In this document: one piece after another, positions 23,236 through 36,300 of the stretch
Numbering within the stretch: position 1 is the first letter of the stretch
How the letters are laid out: the number at the start of each line of letters is the position of its first letter
Source of the DNA: Plutella xylostella
Taxonomy: Eukaryota; Arthropoda; Insecta; Lepidoptera; Plutellidae
NCBI RefSeq assembly: GCF_932276165.1
Contig: NC_063992.1
Span: forward strand, 4,226,001 to 4,290,000
Reading direction: 5' to 3'
Length of the DNA stretch: 64,000 nt
Position numbers and translations under genes: made by a program
Notes under the pieces: generated by a model
Seen by the model: the letters and a program-made list of their open reading frames with translations, nothing else
Told to the model about the DNA's origin: nothing
Databases searched by the model: none

Positions 23236-26200
23236 TACTAATATTCATACTTTCCTTAGATTTAATTTTATTTCCCCGAGTTTAAGTTTTTCAATTATTA
23301 TAAACATATCTATGTAAATTCATCCTACATTACTGCAGCTACTCAACAAATAAATCTCGGCAGGTAGACTTTAGAGATTACAGTACTTAAATATCGATAT
23401 TAAATAGGTCAAGAGGCTTTTACGAGTAGCAATGGCTGACTATAATTTCACTGCCTTTGTGCTTGAAAGAGCTGTTCCCATTTGACCGACGAGTTAGGCC
23501 CTTGGACCAGTTGCACCTTTCCAAATTTGTAAGGGGGCAACTGGGCCCCCGTTAGTTGAAGCATTAGGCATTGCACTATTGAATATTTTGTAGGGGTTTA
23601 TTGGTCCAATATTAAACAATGCTCGCTTGACCAAAGGAAAATAAAATGCAGATCCATACAATCATACCCACCTGGTAGGTATGATTGTACCTTTAATATC
23701 AAAAGTTGGGATTATTTTGCGATGTGCTATTCTCTCTATATATTTGTAATGTTTACAAAGTACCTATATATCTACTGACCCAGACACATTTCACACGTAT
23801 TTCCTTCTATGGATTTTACTGGTTCAACCTAACAGGTCTTAAGCGGAACTCGCTTACAAAATCACATAAGGGCATACTTCACAATAGCATAGCATCCCTT
23901 TGATGAATGTCTAATATGGGATTTACTGACGAGTGTCATCCACTCTGCCCTAATACGAGTTCAGGTTTGAATCCCCATGTGTATTTTCTCCAAAATGTCA
24001 GATTTGCCATCGAAAGGGTGGATTGTATGGTAATGATTATTATGATGAGTTCTGCCAGTTTGAAGTGCTTTTGAGAAATTTAAGTATCTTACATACTTAC
24101 TCATTATTATCATGAGTACTTACATCTTATTTATAATGCATAAGCTATCTTTGTTTTGAGTTATGATTGAATATCACAATCTAAAGGTAAACGCCGCGAT
24201 AATGTTAAAAAATGTGCCTACTACGTTAGTACCTATAATATGCAAAAAATTGTAAAGTTAGCTAGTAATAGCAAATGAGAATGGCCAAATCTGACCCGGT
24301 TTGCAGCCACTAACTAATACAAATCTATTTTTATTCAACGATAAACATGTTCTTAATGAGTAAAAAATATTTAAAAAAATCTAAACCACGTTTAAAAAAA
24401 ACTTAGTATGAGGGAAACATCTAGTCAGTACAAAGACTTGATCTTTCAGCACGTATATTATTATCTTCGTTCTCCCATGCCTCACAATAACAAAATTTAC
24501 ACCAGGATAATATACTGTAGTCATGGGCTACACATCAGTATATGTTTCATCAATGGCTGCTCTGGAAATGGTCATTCTCCTTTAATGAAACATTACTGAC
24601 TTCTTTTAATCAGGTACATCTGGCATTATGTATTTATATATTGGTTTGGGATTCCGACATATTATTGAAACCTACAGTTTAAGTAGCCATCACACAAATA
24701 CCATACTAACCAATTTGATGAAGTAGCTATTTAAAGCTAGAGGTAAAAAATACAGCTGCACATAAGTTATATTTCAATCACATTGCGAATGTAACGCAAT
24801 CACATATCAGAATAAGAAGACATTGCGCTAAAAATAATCAAAGGACATTTTCTATCAATGGATCGAGTCTAAGTTCATGTCACCTATCTTCTCACGAAAT
24901 TACATCGTTCACTTGATTTATTTACAGTCTAAATCGCAATTTCAGTCAAACATACGTATTTGAACGATTGAATAAAGCACATTCAGTACCAAATGTTCAT
25001 TCGGATTGGAAATCTAAAGACGCATTACTCTTCAAATTGTGTTCATTTTGGAAAATACTCTTGGAATCTTTATAAATGCGAACTTCCTCTTTCATAAGAT
25101 TGTCGTATCATAAAACAACCAGTAAACGATGACTCCCACCCTCTCACACTAAGCTAAGGAAATCTTGGAAACAACGAATGATAAATGCGTATGAAAGGGT
25201 CTATTTAAAATGGTCGCGTGATAGTCACGGAGAGTTTTTGAATAAGAAGGGTGTGGGATTTTGTTATTCACATACAATAATGCTCATATGGACTTTTTAT
25301 TTGTATAGAGCTGCTAAACTCACTAAGTACTCACATTTTAAAATAAATTTTATGATAAAATTTATCTTTAATAAATTTGTGCTCTCAATGCTCCATAAGA
25401 AACGGGTCGTTAAAATAACCTAATCATAAATCATATTAAATATCAATAAATTTAATTGATTCAATAAAAAATGCATTTCGTTGGCACTCAAAGAATAAAT
25501 AGGTAACACAAAAATAATGTGGTATAAATAAATGCAAATAAATAATAATATAAATAAACAGATGAACGGCTCTAAACCCTTCCTATTTTTCCGTAGGAAA
25601 TGAAGACGTTACAGAGAATAATGGAGCGACGCTAACGTTATGAGGTGGATATGTTCCACCTCTTGAGCCGACACAATAGAGGTCCAAAAGAAAGCCTTTA
25701 TTCCACTCCGAGGTCTCACACGTCAAATTTCACATCCTGAATGGCCCTCCCCTTGCAAACAATCTTTATAAAATAGTTCGTCTTCGAGAGAGTAATTTGA
25801 TGGAAATCCTTTCACCGGTTGCAATGAGCATACCAGGGAATCAGCGGATCGAGAGAAGTTTAGTGGATTACAGGAGGTTTAATTGAGCCGCTGCGAGTCA
25901 AACTTTGGCCTTCCGGGGCACAATAGCGGGCACCACGGCCTAGGAAATTTAATTTATCACATTCACCCTTAATTAATAAATTGGAAAGGTGAGAAGGGAC
26001 ACATATTGGATGTTAGATTAAATAGAGATAAGGTAATCAGAATACCCTGCCATTGTGATTTATCAAATTACTGGGAATCAGATTGTATTTATTTGGAACA
26101 TATTTTTTTTTAGTTGAAGACCTTTAAAATGTTATCGTTATAGGTATCACCCATGCTCGTTAAAAGTTCACTTTAACAAGTTTCCAACTTGTATATTTTC

Positions 26201-26855
26201 AGTAAATATTAGATATAAGTATTTAAATCGTCAATGAGACGCAAAATACTTATATTACAAATATAAAATAATTAAACAGAATAGCAGCAAACAACGAAAC
26301 TAAAATGCAAGCGTTCTCCTGAAATAAGGTTGTTTCCATTCGGAGCGGCTCGCCTCTTAAACAATAATTACGCTCACAGTTACTAATTAAAACTAAACCT
26401 AGAAACATTGAGGACCTCCGAACGCCATTATAATGGGCTTTTCAGCAAATGAACTCGAAATTGTGTAAAATAATGGAGTACCTTGCCTCCTTGTCATAGC
26501 TCGTTAAAACTATAGTCATTTGTTGAGTTTGTGGTACTTTGCTATGTTATTTTACTGCTACTCATTTTATTTATTCGTATTACTAACTTGATTGAATTAA
26601 CTTTTTAGTCAGAAAACTGTAATTTACAGAAACCGTTTTACGCCTAGAACATAAAAGTTCAAGGCTTAGGTTTTCTAACTGAAAATTAAATAAAGTGGCA
26701 GTTAAAATTATCTGTAATCTGAGCATTAATCCAATACGACGAATTACAGAGTAACACTGACTTTGATTGGCAGATTATAGATCTGCCATATTATTTGTAG
26801 CTCGGTTTCTTTACATGACTTTGAAGAAGACAACAATAGGTTTAGTTCTTCAATA
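23236..26855. other. Gene-free stretch upstream of the receptor gene
   Basis: A perfect small hairpin, ACAATCATACC..GGTATGATTGT, is at 23658-23691. Otherwise no exon, RNA gene or clear mobile element is recognised. The short open frames here are AT-rich and lack splice or coding signatures. Confidence 0.5.
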
Positions 26856-26860
26856 AATCC

Positions 26861-26865
26861 TCAGT
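26861..26865 (+). promoter_or_regulatory. Possible initiator of the odorant receptor gene
   Basis: TCAGT, the arthropod initiator consensus, lies 22 bp before the receptor ATG. No TATA box is seen about 30 bp upstream. Confidence 0.3.
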
Positions 26866-26886
26866 AGGTCGAAGGGAAAATCAGTT

Positions 26887-29228
26887 ATGTATAAATCAAC
26901 TCTAAAAAAGAATTTTCATACTGAAATAACGTTTTTAAACTATGTTGCTTCTAAGCTTTTTTTGCACCCTCGTACAGAGGGTAAGGGTAACAATCGTAAT
27001 TTTTACGGCTACCATCTAATTTATTCGCTAGTATGGTTGGCAATCATTCAGCTATCTATCACGTTGTATCTGTATGGATTAAAGAATCTGATCGCGTTCA
27101 CCACAGTGGCTCCTAACGTCGGTGTGTGCATGATCTCTGCTCTCAAATACAGCATCATTTATAATAACAAACCATACTACGATCGATTCTTCAAACACTA
27201 CGGAGAAGACATTTGGCAAACAATTCCGGAGTCAAAGGAAAACGCTAAAGTTATATCCAAGTACACTTTCATATCTAAGGTCATCAACAGAGTGTTTGTT
27301 TGTTACTCGCTGCCGCTCGTGCTGTATGTGGACTCGTTCCCGTGGCTAATAATGAAGTTTCAGACGAAATTTCTCGGCAAAGAGAAGCAGCTTTTGTACC
27401 CTTTTGACGGGTGGTATCCGTTTGACAAGAATGTCTGGTACTTCGCTGCCTATTCCTGGGAGAGTCTGATGACCGGGATCGTTGTCATGATCTACATGTA
27501 CTCAGACATGATCAATATATTCTCCGTCACAAGCATATGCATGGAATTTAGAATCTTGGGAATCAGCCTCAAGAATTTGGTCAGCGATGAAGATATTCAA
27601 CAAATGAAGGGGAAGGACGCTGAACAAGTTAATAGAAGAATTAAAAACGATTTGAAAACTATATTGGCAAAGCATGATGTCTTGGCTGGGTATATAAGTG
27701 TATACATGTTTAGTTGAATCGATTTGCTGTATTTCTCGAGCCGAATTAATTTGAATCAACATGCTTTTATAATGAGAGTATCTTCCAAAGAGCTTTCACT
27801 GTTTCAGGATGTGTAAAGAGTTGGACCAGCTCCTGGGCAACACCATGTTCGCCAACTACACATCAGGTTGTGGGTTCATTTGCTTGACTGCCTTCACATT
27901 CACGGTGAGCTTGCGATATCTGTTTTTATAAAAGAAGAAAGTGACATACAGCCCAAACGGCTCAGCTACAATCATGACACTTGGCACGTAGGTTCCTTAG
28001 ATAGTGTAGGTGAACACTGGAAATGAATTTTCAGAAACTACAACTCTAAAGGGATAAAATAGGGGATGAAAGTTTGCATGGAAGTTTTTTAGTTTATCGC
28101 GGAATTCCCACGGGATTTTTTTAAGGCGAAGCGAAGCTTGTGGGAACAGCTAGCTGTTACATAATATAAGTTTATTGGATAAAATCTACTTCCTTCATGA
28201 ACAATAAATGATCATATATCTAGCTACTACTACTACTACTATATAACATTATTTACGAGTATTTTTAATAACATTGGAATCATTACAGGTGGTGAATGAT
28301 TTTTATCAATCCATTAGATGCTTCTTCTTCTTTCTGTCGTTACTAGCTGCCGTGTTGGACCACTGCATCATTGGGCAAATTATTAGTGATCACGTAAGTC
28401 TAGTACAGACTCCATAAAAATTGTAGTTTCAGGGTAGTTACACATTTAATAAACATGCAGGTGAACAATTAACATGTAACAGTTAAGTTGATTGGAAGAA
28501 ATTGCGATAAGGTTGTGCAAAAAAGATGCTTGGAGATCAAAAGCAGTGTAAGCATCTAAAGTGATAAGCTATAATAATATCATAGTGGATCATCCCACAA
28601 TAAATGTTATTGTTGTTTAGTATTTATTTATTTTCCATATTATTTGTTCTTGTTTTGTATAGTTTTATGTTCTGTTTTTTTTGTTTTTGTTGCTGTCTAC
28701 GAGTCAAATAAATCTTTATCAGTGACACAAAACTAAAAATTTTCTCATCTCCGTTACAGAGCATGCAACTAGCTGATGCTATCTACTCTTCAAACTGGAC
28801 CCACGCGGACCAGAGCACTAAAAGGACCCTTCTGATACTGCTCATGAGGACCCAGAAACCCTTCGAGCTCACCGCTAAAGGGTTCGTCACCATGGACCTC
28901 AACACTTTCACTGATGTGAGTGTTTAATGTTACAACCCGCGCATGTTAACATCACACCTGGCCGAAAAAAAACAGATGTCGTATTAAGAAGCTTTGTAGT
29001 ATGCTTGACCTCTGGTTCTTGTCAGCCAGGTGCCATGTTAACTCGCGCGGGTTATACTTACTTGTTTGACAATTTGTAAGTAGAGGTCTTAGCAGGAATA
29101 ATCATCATGTATCAACTTTTGTAAGACTATATCAGTTTATTTTGTTTTTGTTACAGATAATGAGCACTTCGTACCAGTTCTTCAACTTGTTGCGAACATG
29201 TTATTTACCTCAAATGGGGGAGATTTAA
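26887..29228 (+). CDS. Odorant receptor (insect 7-TM, 7tm_6 family)
   Basis: Exons: 26887-27689, 27808-27904, 28289-28393, 28760-28915, 29157-29228, with consensus GT-AG sites and matching phases. Predicted product 410 aa, the usual length for moth odorant receptors. Seen in the sequence: a basic N-terminus, a first hydrophobic helix near residues 43-65 (LIYSLVWLAIIQLSITLYLY), further helices in exon 1, the long exon-1 end with an intracellular loop (RRIKNDLKTILAKHD), then KELDQLLGNTMFANY..GFICLTAF (TM5 region), CFFFFLSLLAAVLD (TM6), and a C-terminus with YSSNW....LLILLMRTQKPFELTAKG.. and SYQFFNLLRTCY, the typical C-terminal signature of this family. Such receptors sit in sensory neuron membranes as ion channels with the co-receptor Orco. 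The ligand cannot be told from sequence. Introns 2 and 4 contain mobile elements, but the frame is intact. ATG chosen because it precedes a complete N-terminus. Confidence 0.9.
27945..28153 (+). mobile_element. Helitron-like copy in receptor intron 2
   Basis: Ends TTTATCGCGGAATTCCCACG, GGCGAAGCGAAGCTTGTGGG, AACAGCTAG, the same 3' block as the copy at 55402-55624. The 5' end is diverged and its boundary approximate. Confidence 0.65.
28933..29054. mobile_element. 122-bp MITE in receptor intron 4
   Basis: Termini CAACCCGCGCATGTTAACAT and, in inverse, ATGTTAACTCGCGCGGGTTA, flanked by TA on both sides (28931-28932, 29055-29056). This is consistent with a Tc1/mariner-type non-autonomous element. 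A probable relic lies near 3425-3500. Confidence 0.8.
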
Positions 29229-29320
29229 GTAATTAAGATTAAATATAATGGTTTTCATTCTCCTATGCACAATATACAATACGTATATACTACCTACACT
29301 TCGCAAAAATTATCAAATTA

Positions 29321-29326
29321 AATAAA
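29321..29326 (+). terminator. Poly(A) signal of the odorant receptor gene
   Basis: AATAAA 93 bp after the stop codon. Confidence 0.6.
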
Positions 29327-29870
29327 TTATTAATTAAAATATAAAAAATACATAAGTATATATCGCATCGTTTAAGACACCTACCTACCAGATACCTACC
29401 CTTCTTACTTAACTATTCATTTTTAGAAATTGGTATACCTAGCACACAATTTTAGTTTTTCACACAGTTCGAAATTAAATATCACATAGATATAGGTACG
29501 TACTTAACTATTTCAAATTAAAGTACGTAGGTACTATTAACAATATAATGTCGAGCTTACACAGTCATTTTCAGTTAACATTCACAATTAACATTTGGTT
29601 TTGTGGGATGTATGTAATAACATAAGTTGTTTTCTTTGAATAAAGATTTATTCTATTCAGTTCTCAGTAAAGTCATAACGTTATCACCATGGAGGGAAAA
29701 CGTTAATGTAATTCAGTAGAGCCTCCAATACAGAACATAACACGTACAATATGCAGCCATTGCCAAAATGCAAAGTGTCTGTGACAATGTTTCCAGTATC
29801 ACAATATTGAATCTGAGTCAATACTCAATAGGCAGTCGGCCGTAAAAGCCAGCTGTCTACGTCTAGGGGC
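29327..29870. other. Gene-free AT-rich stretch
   Basis: A second AATAAA occurs near 29639. Nothing else recognised. Confidence 0.45.
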
Positions 29871-29874
29871 CTAA

Positions 29875-30017
29875 GTGCCAATTTCTCCATAGTGGGTTAG
29901 AGCATAACCAGATTAACCAGGGATTAAGGCTTGACTTTAGACACATCTGTCAAGAATTTAATATGGAGATGACGTATAATTGATATACGATTTAACCGAC
30001 TATTGTGAAATTGTAGC
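29875..30017 (+). mobile_element. PIF/Harbinger-type MITE, copy A (diverged)
   Basis: Begins GTGCCAATTTCTCCATAGTG, ends with a degraded inverse copy, and is flanked by TAA on both sides (29872-29874, 30018-30020). About 143 bp. The middle (TAGACACATCTGTCAAGAAT, ATATGGAGATGACGTATAAT) matches copies at 51054-51201 and 62111-62258. Confidence 0.85.
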
Positions 30018-30020
30018 TAA

Positions 30021-31460
30021 GGCTGCGTTCTCAGTATGCAAACTGTTCACTTGTTACTTATGCGCGCTGCCTATCAGTGCTAATTTCGTAGAGTGAGCAC
30101 AGGCAACAGTTAATGGGGATGCGGTCTTATAAGAGTGTGTTGTACACTGTACAGTACAATGGGATATTTTTTTTGGCTATTAGTATCTAGTCGTGCACGC
30201 AGGGCGCGGCTTATGAATGAAGGACATTTTTAAATAATACAATTTAAAACAGACAGGTATGTTATATCTAGGTACCTAGTCAATATTCTTATGACATTTA
30301 TCTTAGTTACTGGCATAATAATTAATACATAGGTAGTTTTTTTAAAGTTTAAAGCCCATTTAGTTTCCCACTGCTGGGCAAAGGCCTCCCCTTTTTCCTT
30401 CCAGGTAAATATCTGAAAAAAACCTATATAAGTATTTTTACTATCCTTACATTCACATTAATTAATTGTCCGGTATCAACCAAAACAAAAGAAAGTCGAG
30501 AGCCCTATCAAGACACTTCAATTTGTACGGTTAGCTAAATTACACCCACAATACAGAGCCACGCACGGTCAGCAGAAACAGTTTCATTACTTATTTTAAT
30601 AGCCAATAAAGTTGTCCCAATTTATTGCAACTATTACGTGTGTGAATCCAGTGAGACGGAGCCTCATGAATAATGGGGCAGACCTTTAAACTTTAATAAG
30701 GTCCTCGAGGTGGATGTGATATGAGTGCCGGCGGGAGATGTCAGATGGAGAATAGGTTACTAGTAAACTAGTAATATTTGACCCCGGAATTGTGGGTATA
30801 TTTAGAAGCGAGTTTATTCAATGTTCACCTGCCGGTCTAGTACATGCAGGTTTGATAGTTTGTCGAAAACTATAAAAGTTTACATTTTCTCCCATACTAA
30901 GTGGCGCCTCTAATGGAAACTATCATGAAACTTTAGACGGATAATGTATGCAGATGACAGGAGAAAACGTAAACTTTTTTCGTTTTCATAAATAACAAAA
31001 CCCGTAGGTATTAGAGGGTCTGGATTCGGCCCTCTAAAAATTAATGATGTTAGAAATAATTAGGTACTGACAGTAGTATAGTAAAACTACGCAGTACATA
31101 GTGGATGTTATGAGTTTAAAATCTGCTCGAATTAATGCTCTGTTCATGAAGTATTTCATTGCTATCAATTTTATGTTGTATTCTATTCGGTGTGTACAAA
31201 TATTACATTACCTAGTCACAAATTTACCTTAAATAGACATTAAACCGTAACGTATCTTCGTTTAGAAACCTCCTTAATCAGTGTGTTTGGTATACTATGA
31301 ATAACGTTTGCAATTTTCGAATTTCCTCTCGGTTCGCCTCTACTTCACGTTGCAGAAATATGGAGAGGGAGTAGCATTAAAAATAACCATCTCTTGCAAG
31401 AAATATTGTAGAAGATCGATTTCGCACTTCAATATCGAATAAGTTTCATGTTTATAAAAA
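30021..31460. other. Gene-free stretch
   Basis: Around 30349-30410 the sequence CCCACTGCTGGGCAAAGGCC is a block I recognise from dispersed lepidopteran repeats. No exon recognised. Confidence 0.45.
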
Positions 31461-31462
31461 TA

Positions 31463-31908
31463 CAGGTTGTTGCAAAAGCGGTGTACTAAGCCGAAAGGGG
31501 GTGACTCCTGAGTCAATTTTCTTTTTGAGGTTCTATTCTATTTCTATTCTATTCTCTGTGGGGGTGTAAGTACCTGCACCTGGCTCTCTCGAGTGGAACC
31601 TTTGTGCATATCCCCAAGGTCTAAACTGCTTTCCTAAGCTAGGGCCATTTCCCACCACGCTGGTCCACTGCGGGTTGGTGGGTTCACATATCTAGATGTG
31701 CTAAATCTAGATATGCAGGTTTCCTCACGATGTTTTCCTTCACCGTAAGAGCGATGGTATACATTGTACTTAAGTTAAAAGAACTCATTGGTACATGTCA
31801 GCGCCGGGATCGAACCCGCATCTCTTGCGTGAGAAGCGGGCGCTTACCCGACTGAGCTACCACCGCTCTGTTTTTGAGGTTCTTTAGAGTAAATTTTTTG
31901 CTACACCC
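31463..31908. mobile_element. Small MITE interrupted by a SINE
   Basis: The left part, CAGGTTGTTGCAAAAGCGGT..., ends at 31534. The right part resumes after the SINE and ends TTTTTTGCTACACCC (31908). The ends are imperfect inverses, and TA flanks both. Without the SINE and one copy of its target duplication the element would be about 97 bp. Confidence 0.7.
31535..31870 (-). mobile_element. tRNA-derived SINE, full length
   Basis: Read on the minus strand it starts GGTGGTAGCTCAGTCGGGTA (box A TAGCTCAGTCGG) and carries GGTTCGATCCC (box B) about 35 nt later. A unique body follows, then an AGAATAGA-rich tail (31535-31556). A perfect 13-bp target duplication TTTTTGAGGTTCT flanks it (31522-31534 and 31871-31883). 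A second copy is at 54648-54875. Confidence 0.93.
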
Positions 31909-31911
31909 TAT

Positions 31912-33590
31912 ATGAACACTTTGAACACTTTTTTGAACACTTTGTAAATAAGCATAATAAGTAAAATGTGAGGGCCAGATGCATAACCTAGCTACGTTAT
32001 TTATTTAGTCTCACTAGTCAAACTCATCACTCACGTACACTACACGTACACCTATTCTATTATAATTTATAATGTCTAACTCGATTAAGCATCGATTCTT
32101 CTCGATGCAGCGATCGAGTGGCGCAGTCTGAGTTATGACGCCAGTCGCAGGACATATTGCTGGCATTATAGTAATGAATCGCTTTAGTCCTGCTCTGGGA
32201 AGTCAATGGACTTACTTTATAACGCTTTAGCTCTATGCGACCCTGGTAGGTACATTTGTCGTACAAAATTATATTATTTTAAACTTCCCGATATTAATAT
32301 TATTTTAAACAATTTCCCGATATTATAAGCTAATTCTCTGTTTACTATTGAGGTATAATTGTACAAATAAAGAATATTCTATCTATCTATCTATAATATT
32401 TTTGCTTAATACCTACGTACCTACTGTGTAAACCTACAACATACCTTGCCACCCTATGTAAATTGCTACAACTATACCTCTCGACAAACTCATGTTATGT
32501 TCCCCACCTTTTCACACACATCATTGACCATCGATAAAATCGTGATGGGTACCCATTTCAAATATTCGAACAAGCCCGCTACCCCATCACGGACCCTCGA
32601 AACATTTGAATGATATCACCTCATTACCGTGCATTCGATGTATCGTAACAACGTTACGTCCTCGTCAGTACCGACAGAACAATGAAGTGTGGTCATCCTA
32701 CATATTTGGGGTGGATTCAATCAATTTTGATGCGATATTCACGCTTGGTTTTCATGTTTGGATACATGTAAAATATGTAGCTAAGTGTGACATTGTTTTA
32801 TTTAATTTTAGATGTTTATAGCATAAACAACTTAGACATTGTTTTTAAATAATATACTTAAAATAACTTTACTAATGGGTATCATATCTTCAGTTTTCAA
32901 GCAATATTATTGTAGGGAACACACGCATGTCACAAAATTAGTCAAATAAAATACAGGTTTTTCCATAACATTTCAGTATAGATCAGTTCAATTTTAAATT
33001 TCATACAACAATAAGTTGTTATTGTATTGTGTCCAATGCTAAAGTCGTACAGGCCATAATAAATTCGGTCAGCGAGGGTGACCACACATCCCCGCGCGGG
33101 GCAGCCGCGAGCATCTGCTTAAGGCATCCTTTTGTGTAAGAAATTGCCTTATTTCTTGCATCTTAATAAGGGTTCACTATTACAATGAAATTTAAAATGA
33201 AAACGAATCCGTTTCTTTGATGTGGTCTGCTTGTTACACGGTATAATAGTTTTGTATACCTTTGTTATTTTGGAGGGCTTATTGAAATATTATTGGGATA
33301 AGAATACAATCATAGCGAATGAAATATAACATAGGTACTGTGTCTTTGTGCTGCACGAAAATGATAAGGAGCCTTTGTCTGGCAATATTAAATCGAGCAG
33401 GTATTTTGAACAAAAGACAAATATTAATAGTAGACACCGAAGGTGATCAGTGATATATTGCTTATTTGTAGAAGATTATCGACAGTAAAAAAGTAGATAA
33501 ATAATTTACTAGTACAGACCTTTGATAGCCAATAAGATTAAATCATTTATAATAATAATCGTAAAAAATCTAATATTGTGTATTGTATGT
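31912..33590. other. Gene-free stretch
   Basis: Around 32340-32395 AATTGTACAAATAAAGAATA followed by (TCTA)n looks like a retroelement 3' tail whose body was not identified. An AT-poor block near 33060-33120 (CCCCGCGCGGGG) is a short palindrome. No exon recognised. Confidence 0.4.
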
Positions 33591-33598
33591 AATAACAA

Positions 33599-33660
33599 CA
33601 TCGTAGTTCAGTCGATAGGAAACCTGATTCTGTAGCACAGGGTCGCCGGTTCTCAAACCT
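33599..33660 (+). repeat. tRNA-like relic
   Basis: GTAGTTCAGTCGATAGGAAA resembles a tRNA D-arm/box A, and GCCGGTTCTCAAACC, 40 nt on, resembles a degraded T-arm/box B. No acceptor stem pairs, so it is a pseudo-tRNA or a SINE head rather than a functional tRNA gene. Confidence 0.4.
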
Positions 33661-33683
33661 CAATGTATAAGTTATATACTTAC

Positions 33684-33755
33684 CTCACGAGCAATGAAAA
33701 AGTTCCACCTGCCATTGACGTTCCATTATGCCACTTAATTAATTAATCGTGAGTG
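33684..33755. mobile_element. MITE fragment (TCACGGGCAATGAAAAAG family)
   Basis: Left end CTCACGAGCAATGAAAAAGT and a short inverse right end CGTGAG. Internally deleted relative of 21221-21437. Confidence 0.6.
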
Positions 33756-33759
33756 TATG

Positions 33760-36300
33760 TGAAACTAATTTAAGTTCAGAACTCCATTGAATTGATTGAA
33801 TTTTTGAAATTGAAGATGGTCCAGTTCAATCCGGTACTTCTCGAGTTGGCAAGCGGGCAGCAATATAATTTATTGCGCATCAAATTCACAATTACGGCCG
33901 TCTCCTGATCAAGTCCTGTGGGAAATCTCGCCGAGCTTCGCTACGTGACTGTGCATGAATTAGTGAGCCGACTGTACCTCGCCAATCACAACCGTGACTT
34001 GTTGGTGTTGACTAACCTTTAGCTGATAAGATTCGGCTATACGATATAATTTGTGTACAATCATTGGGACTTGATGTCATGTTAATGAACACGGTTGAAC
34101 TTAATTTTAATTCAGTCTAAAATAAATGGATTGAATTATAACATTTATAAGACATCATTATTACAAAGTCAAAATTATAAATTAATATAATTAATAAAAT
34201 TTAAAAAAATATAATAAGTACGAAACTTTTTCTTTACAAATATTAATTAATTGAATTTTACGTAGACGACATTTTTCTAAGAAATGGTTTAATAATTAAT
34301 TATCAAGTAAAAACGAAGCACTAATTAAATTAAATAACAGTACACAAGTATATTACTAATTACTACGCGAGAATAACTTAATTTTATGTTAAAAAAAACT
34401 CTTCAAGTTGACAGACAAACCTTTGGGCGATAGAAAAGATCATGGGATATCTTTTTTCTTATGGACCTATGTACGCATACCCCCTACTACATATTATTTC
34501 AAGACATCATTATTTTTTAAATAATTTTATTTAAATAAACCCAAAATTTTCTTTTTATTGGTAAGAAGGTTACCTTACGTTTCCTAGTTAACTATGCCTA
34601 CAATTCATTAGAAAACCAAGATCAACCAGCCATGCCAATTAATTAAATAATAATTTAATTTAATTCCTTCAAAGATATTTCAACAATGTTGCCTATTCAA
34701 TCAAGCTCCACTAGTTGACCAGTACCTGCCAAAACCCGACGCTAATTAAAATGAAAACCCTTCATATTTGAGATATCCCTATTGTCCATTTCAAAGGGCT
34801 AATATGTAGGATGCGGCATCTATAGTAAAATATCATTTATAATTGGCCGACCCTCTGGGGTCCGCTAATGAGGGATGCTCATACTGCTGACCACCCTTAA
34901 GGCGGTGTATTGATAGACAAGCAGCATAAGTTGTATACGTATGAGAGTCAGTTGAAAGTAGCAGTTTGGTTGAAAGAAAACAGAAATTGATACTTTCAGG
35001 TTTATGCATTTTATTTGTACATTATATATATTTTGAAATGGGTTTCAAAGATAAGTTTTCTACAAGTTTCAAATACATATTTTTATGATCTTATACATAT
35101 TATATACAACATAATTATAGGTATGTATTATTTTGCTACGTCGTAGCCCGTAGCCCAGTTGCTACGAGCTACGGCCTACGACGCTACGAATAACCACACA
35201 CACACTCACACATTCACTCATACACAAGTTTCACAAGTAACATCATCCCACGAGTGTGACGGACTCAAGTGGACTGCCAGGACCGTCAGGGCTTCGGGGA
35301 TTTGCCCCGGATCAGATATAATCCGCATCGAGCCTCACGCCTACTGCCAAATCCATTGTTAATGAAGGGGCGCGGGCAATAACGATATTGCTGATGTGCC
35401 AACTCAGGGAAGGGCGCGAAATTTGAAAATGGAATTTTATTGCGTCTTTCTTTTTTGGAGATGTAGTGGCCAGTGTTTGATTGCGTCTGGTAGACTTTGA
35501 TAAACAATAAACTAACAAGATAGAGTGTCGGTGCAAAAGATAGGTCTCGTCAAATAATACCTCACTTTCCAAGTAACCTTTCAAAGTTACAACATTTACT
35601 TTTTGTATATACTGTATTCATTCTTATTTGGCACAAAAGATAAACAAACTTTGTGTTCTTTATAAACAAAAAACTATTAAACAAATAAACTACAGCCAAA
35701 ATGAATGGTTTAGTTACAAAATCAAACTTTATTGCTTGTAAGTATTTAATGTTTCAAAATCAAATCAAAACCTATGCCAAGTAAGAAAAAATACATTATA
35801 AACCAGCGTACTTATCTATAGAAAATATAATTATTACATGCCTTAATTATGAAATATCAGAAATATTTAAGTCACACTCAAACAGTATCTCTTCTTGTCA
35901 ACACCCGCATTTTCTCCGTAGTTTAAAACAGCATAAATAATTGAAGACCACACTGAGCGCTGGCAGCGCTACAAACCGGACACAATCCTGTAAAAAGGTT
36001 TTATTTTTACTCCGTTTCCAACTAGTAGACAAGCAGATAATACTTACAGGAGTGCCCGGACAAAGGGGCCGGGACAAAAGGAATCGGACGAAGGTTCCGT
36101 GCAGTTTGTTCCCGGGAAAACAAGCGCTACGCCGTTCGACAAATCGTTCGAGGGTGAAAAATGAAAAGTTCGAGAATGGTTTCAAGAGTAATCCATATTC
36201 CGACGTGCTGCCGGCGAGAGTGAAGGTGAAAGTCTAGTCTAGTGCCTCTTTACTAATAAATGTGGCATAGTCAGTGTGGTCTATTCCGTTATTTTTGGTT
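33760..36300. other. Gene-free stretch
   Basis: Very AT-rich from 34080 to 34700. A simple CACACAC/CACTCA tract is at 35193-35225. No exon with coding signature recognised; open frames of 70-98 codons near 35.3-36.2 kb overlap on both strands and show no family motif. Confidence 0.45.

Noticed and set aside
33599..33660. Functional tRNA gene.
   Set aside because: Box B is disrupted (GGTTCTCAAACC) and no acceptor stem pairs.
35941..36237. 98-codon plus-strand frame overlapping a 95-codon minus-strand frame.
   Set aside because: Both strands open over the same DNA, neither with a family motif; probably chance.
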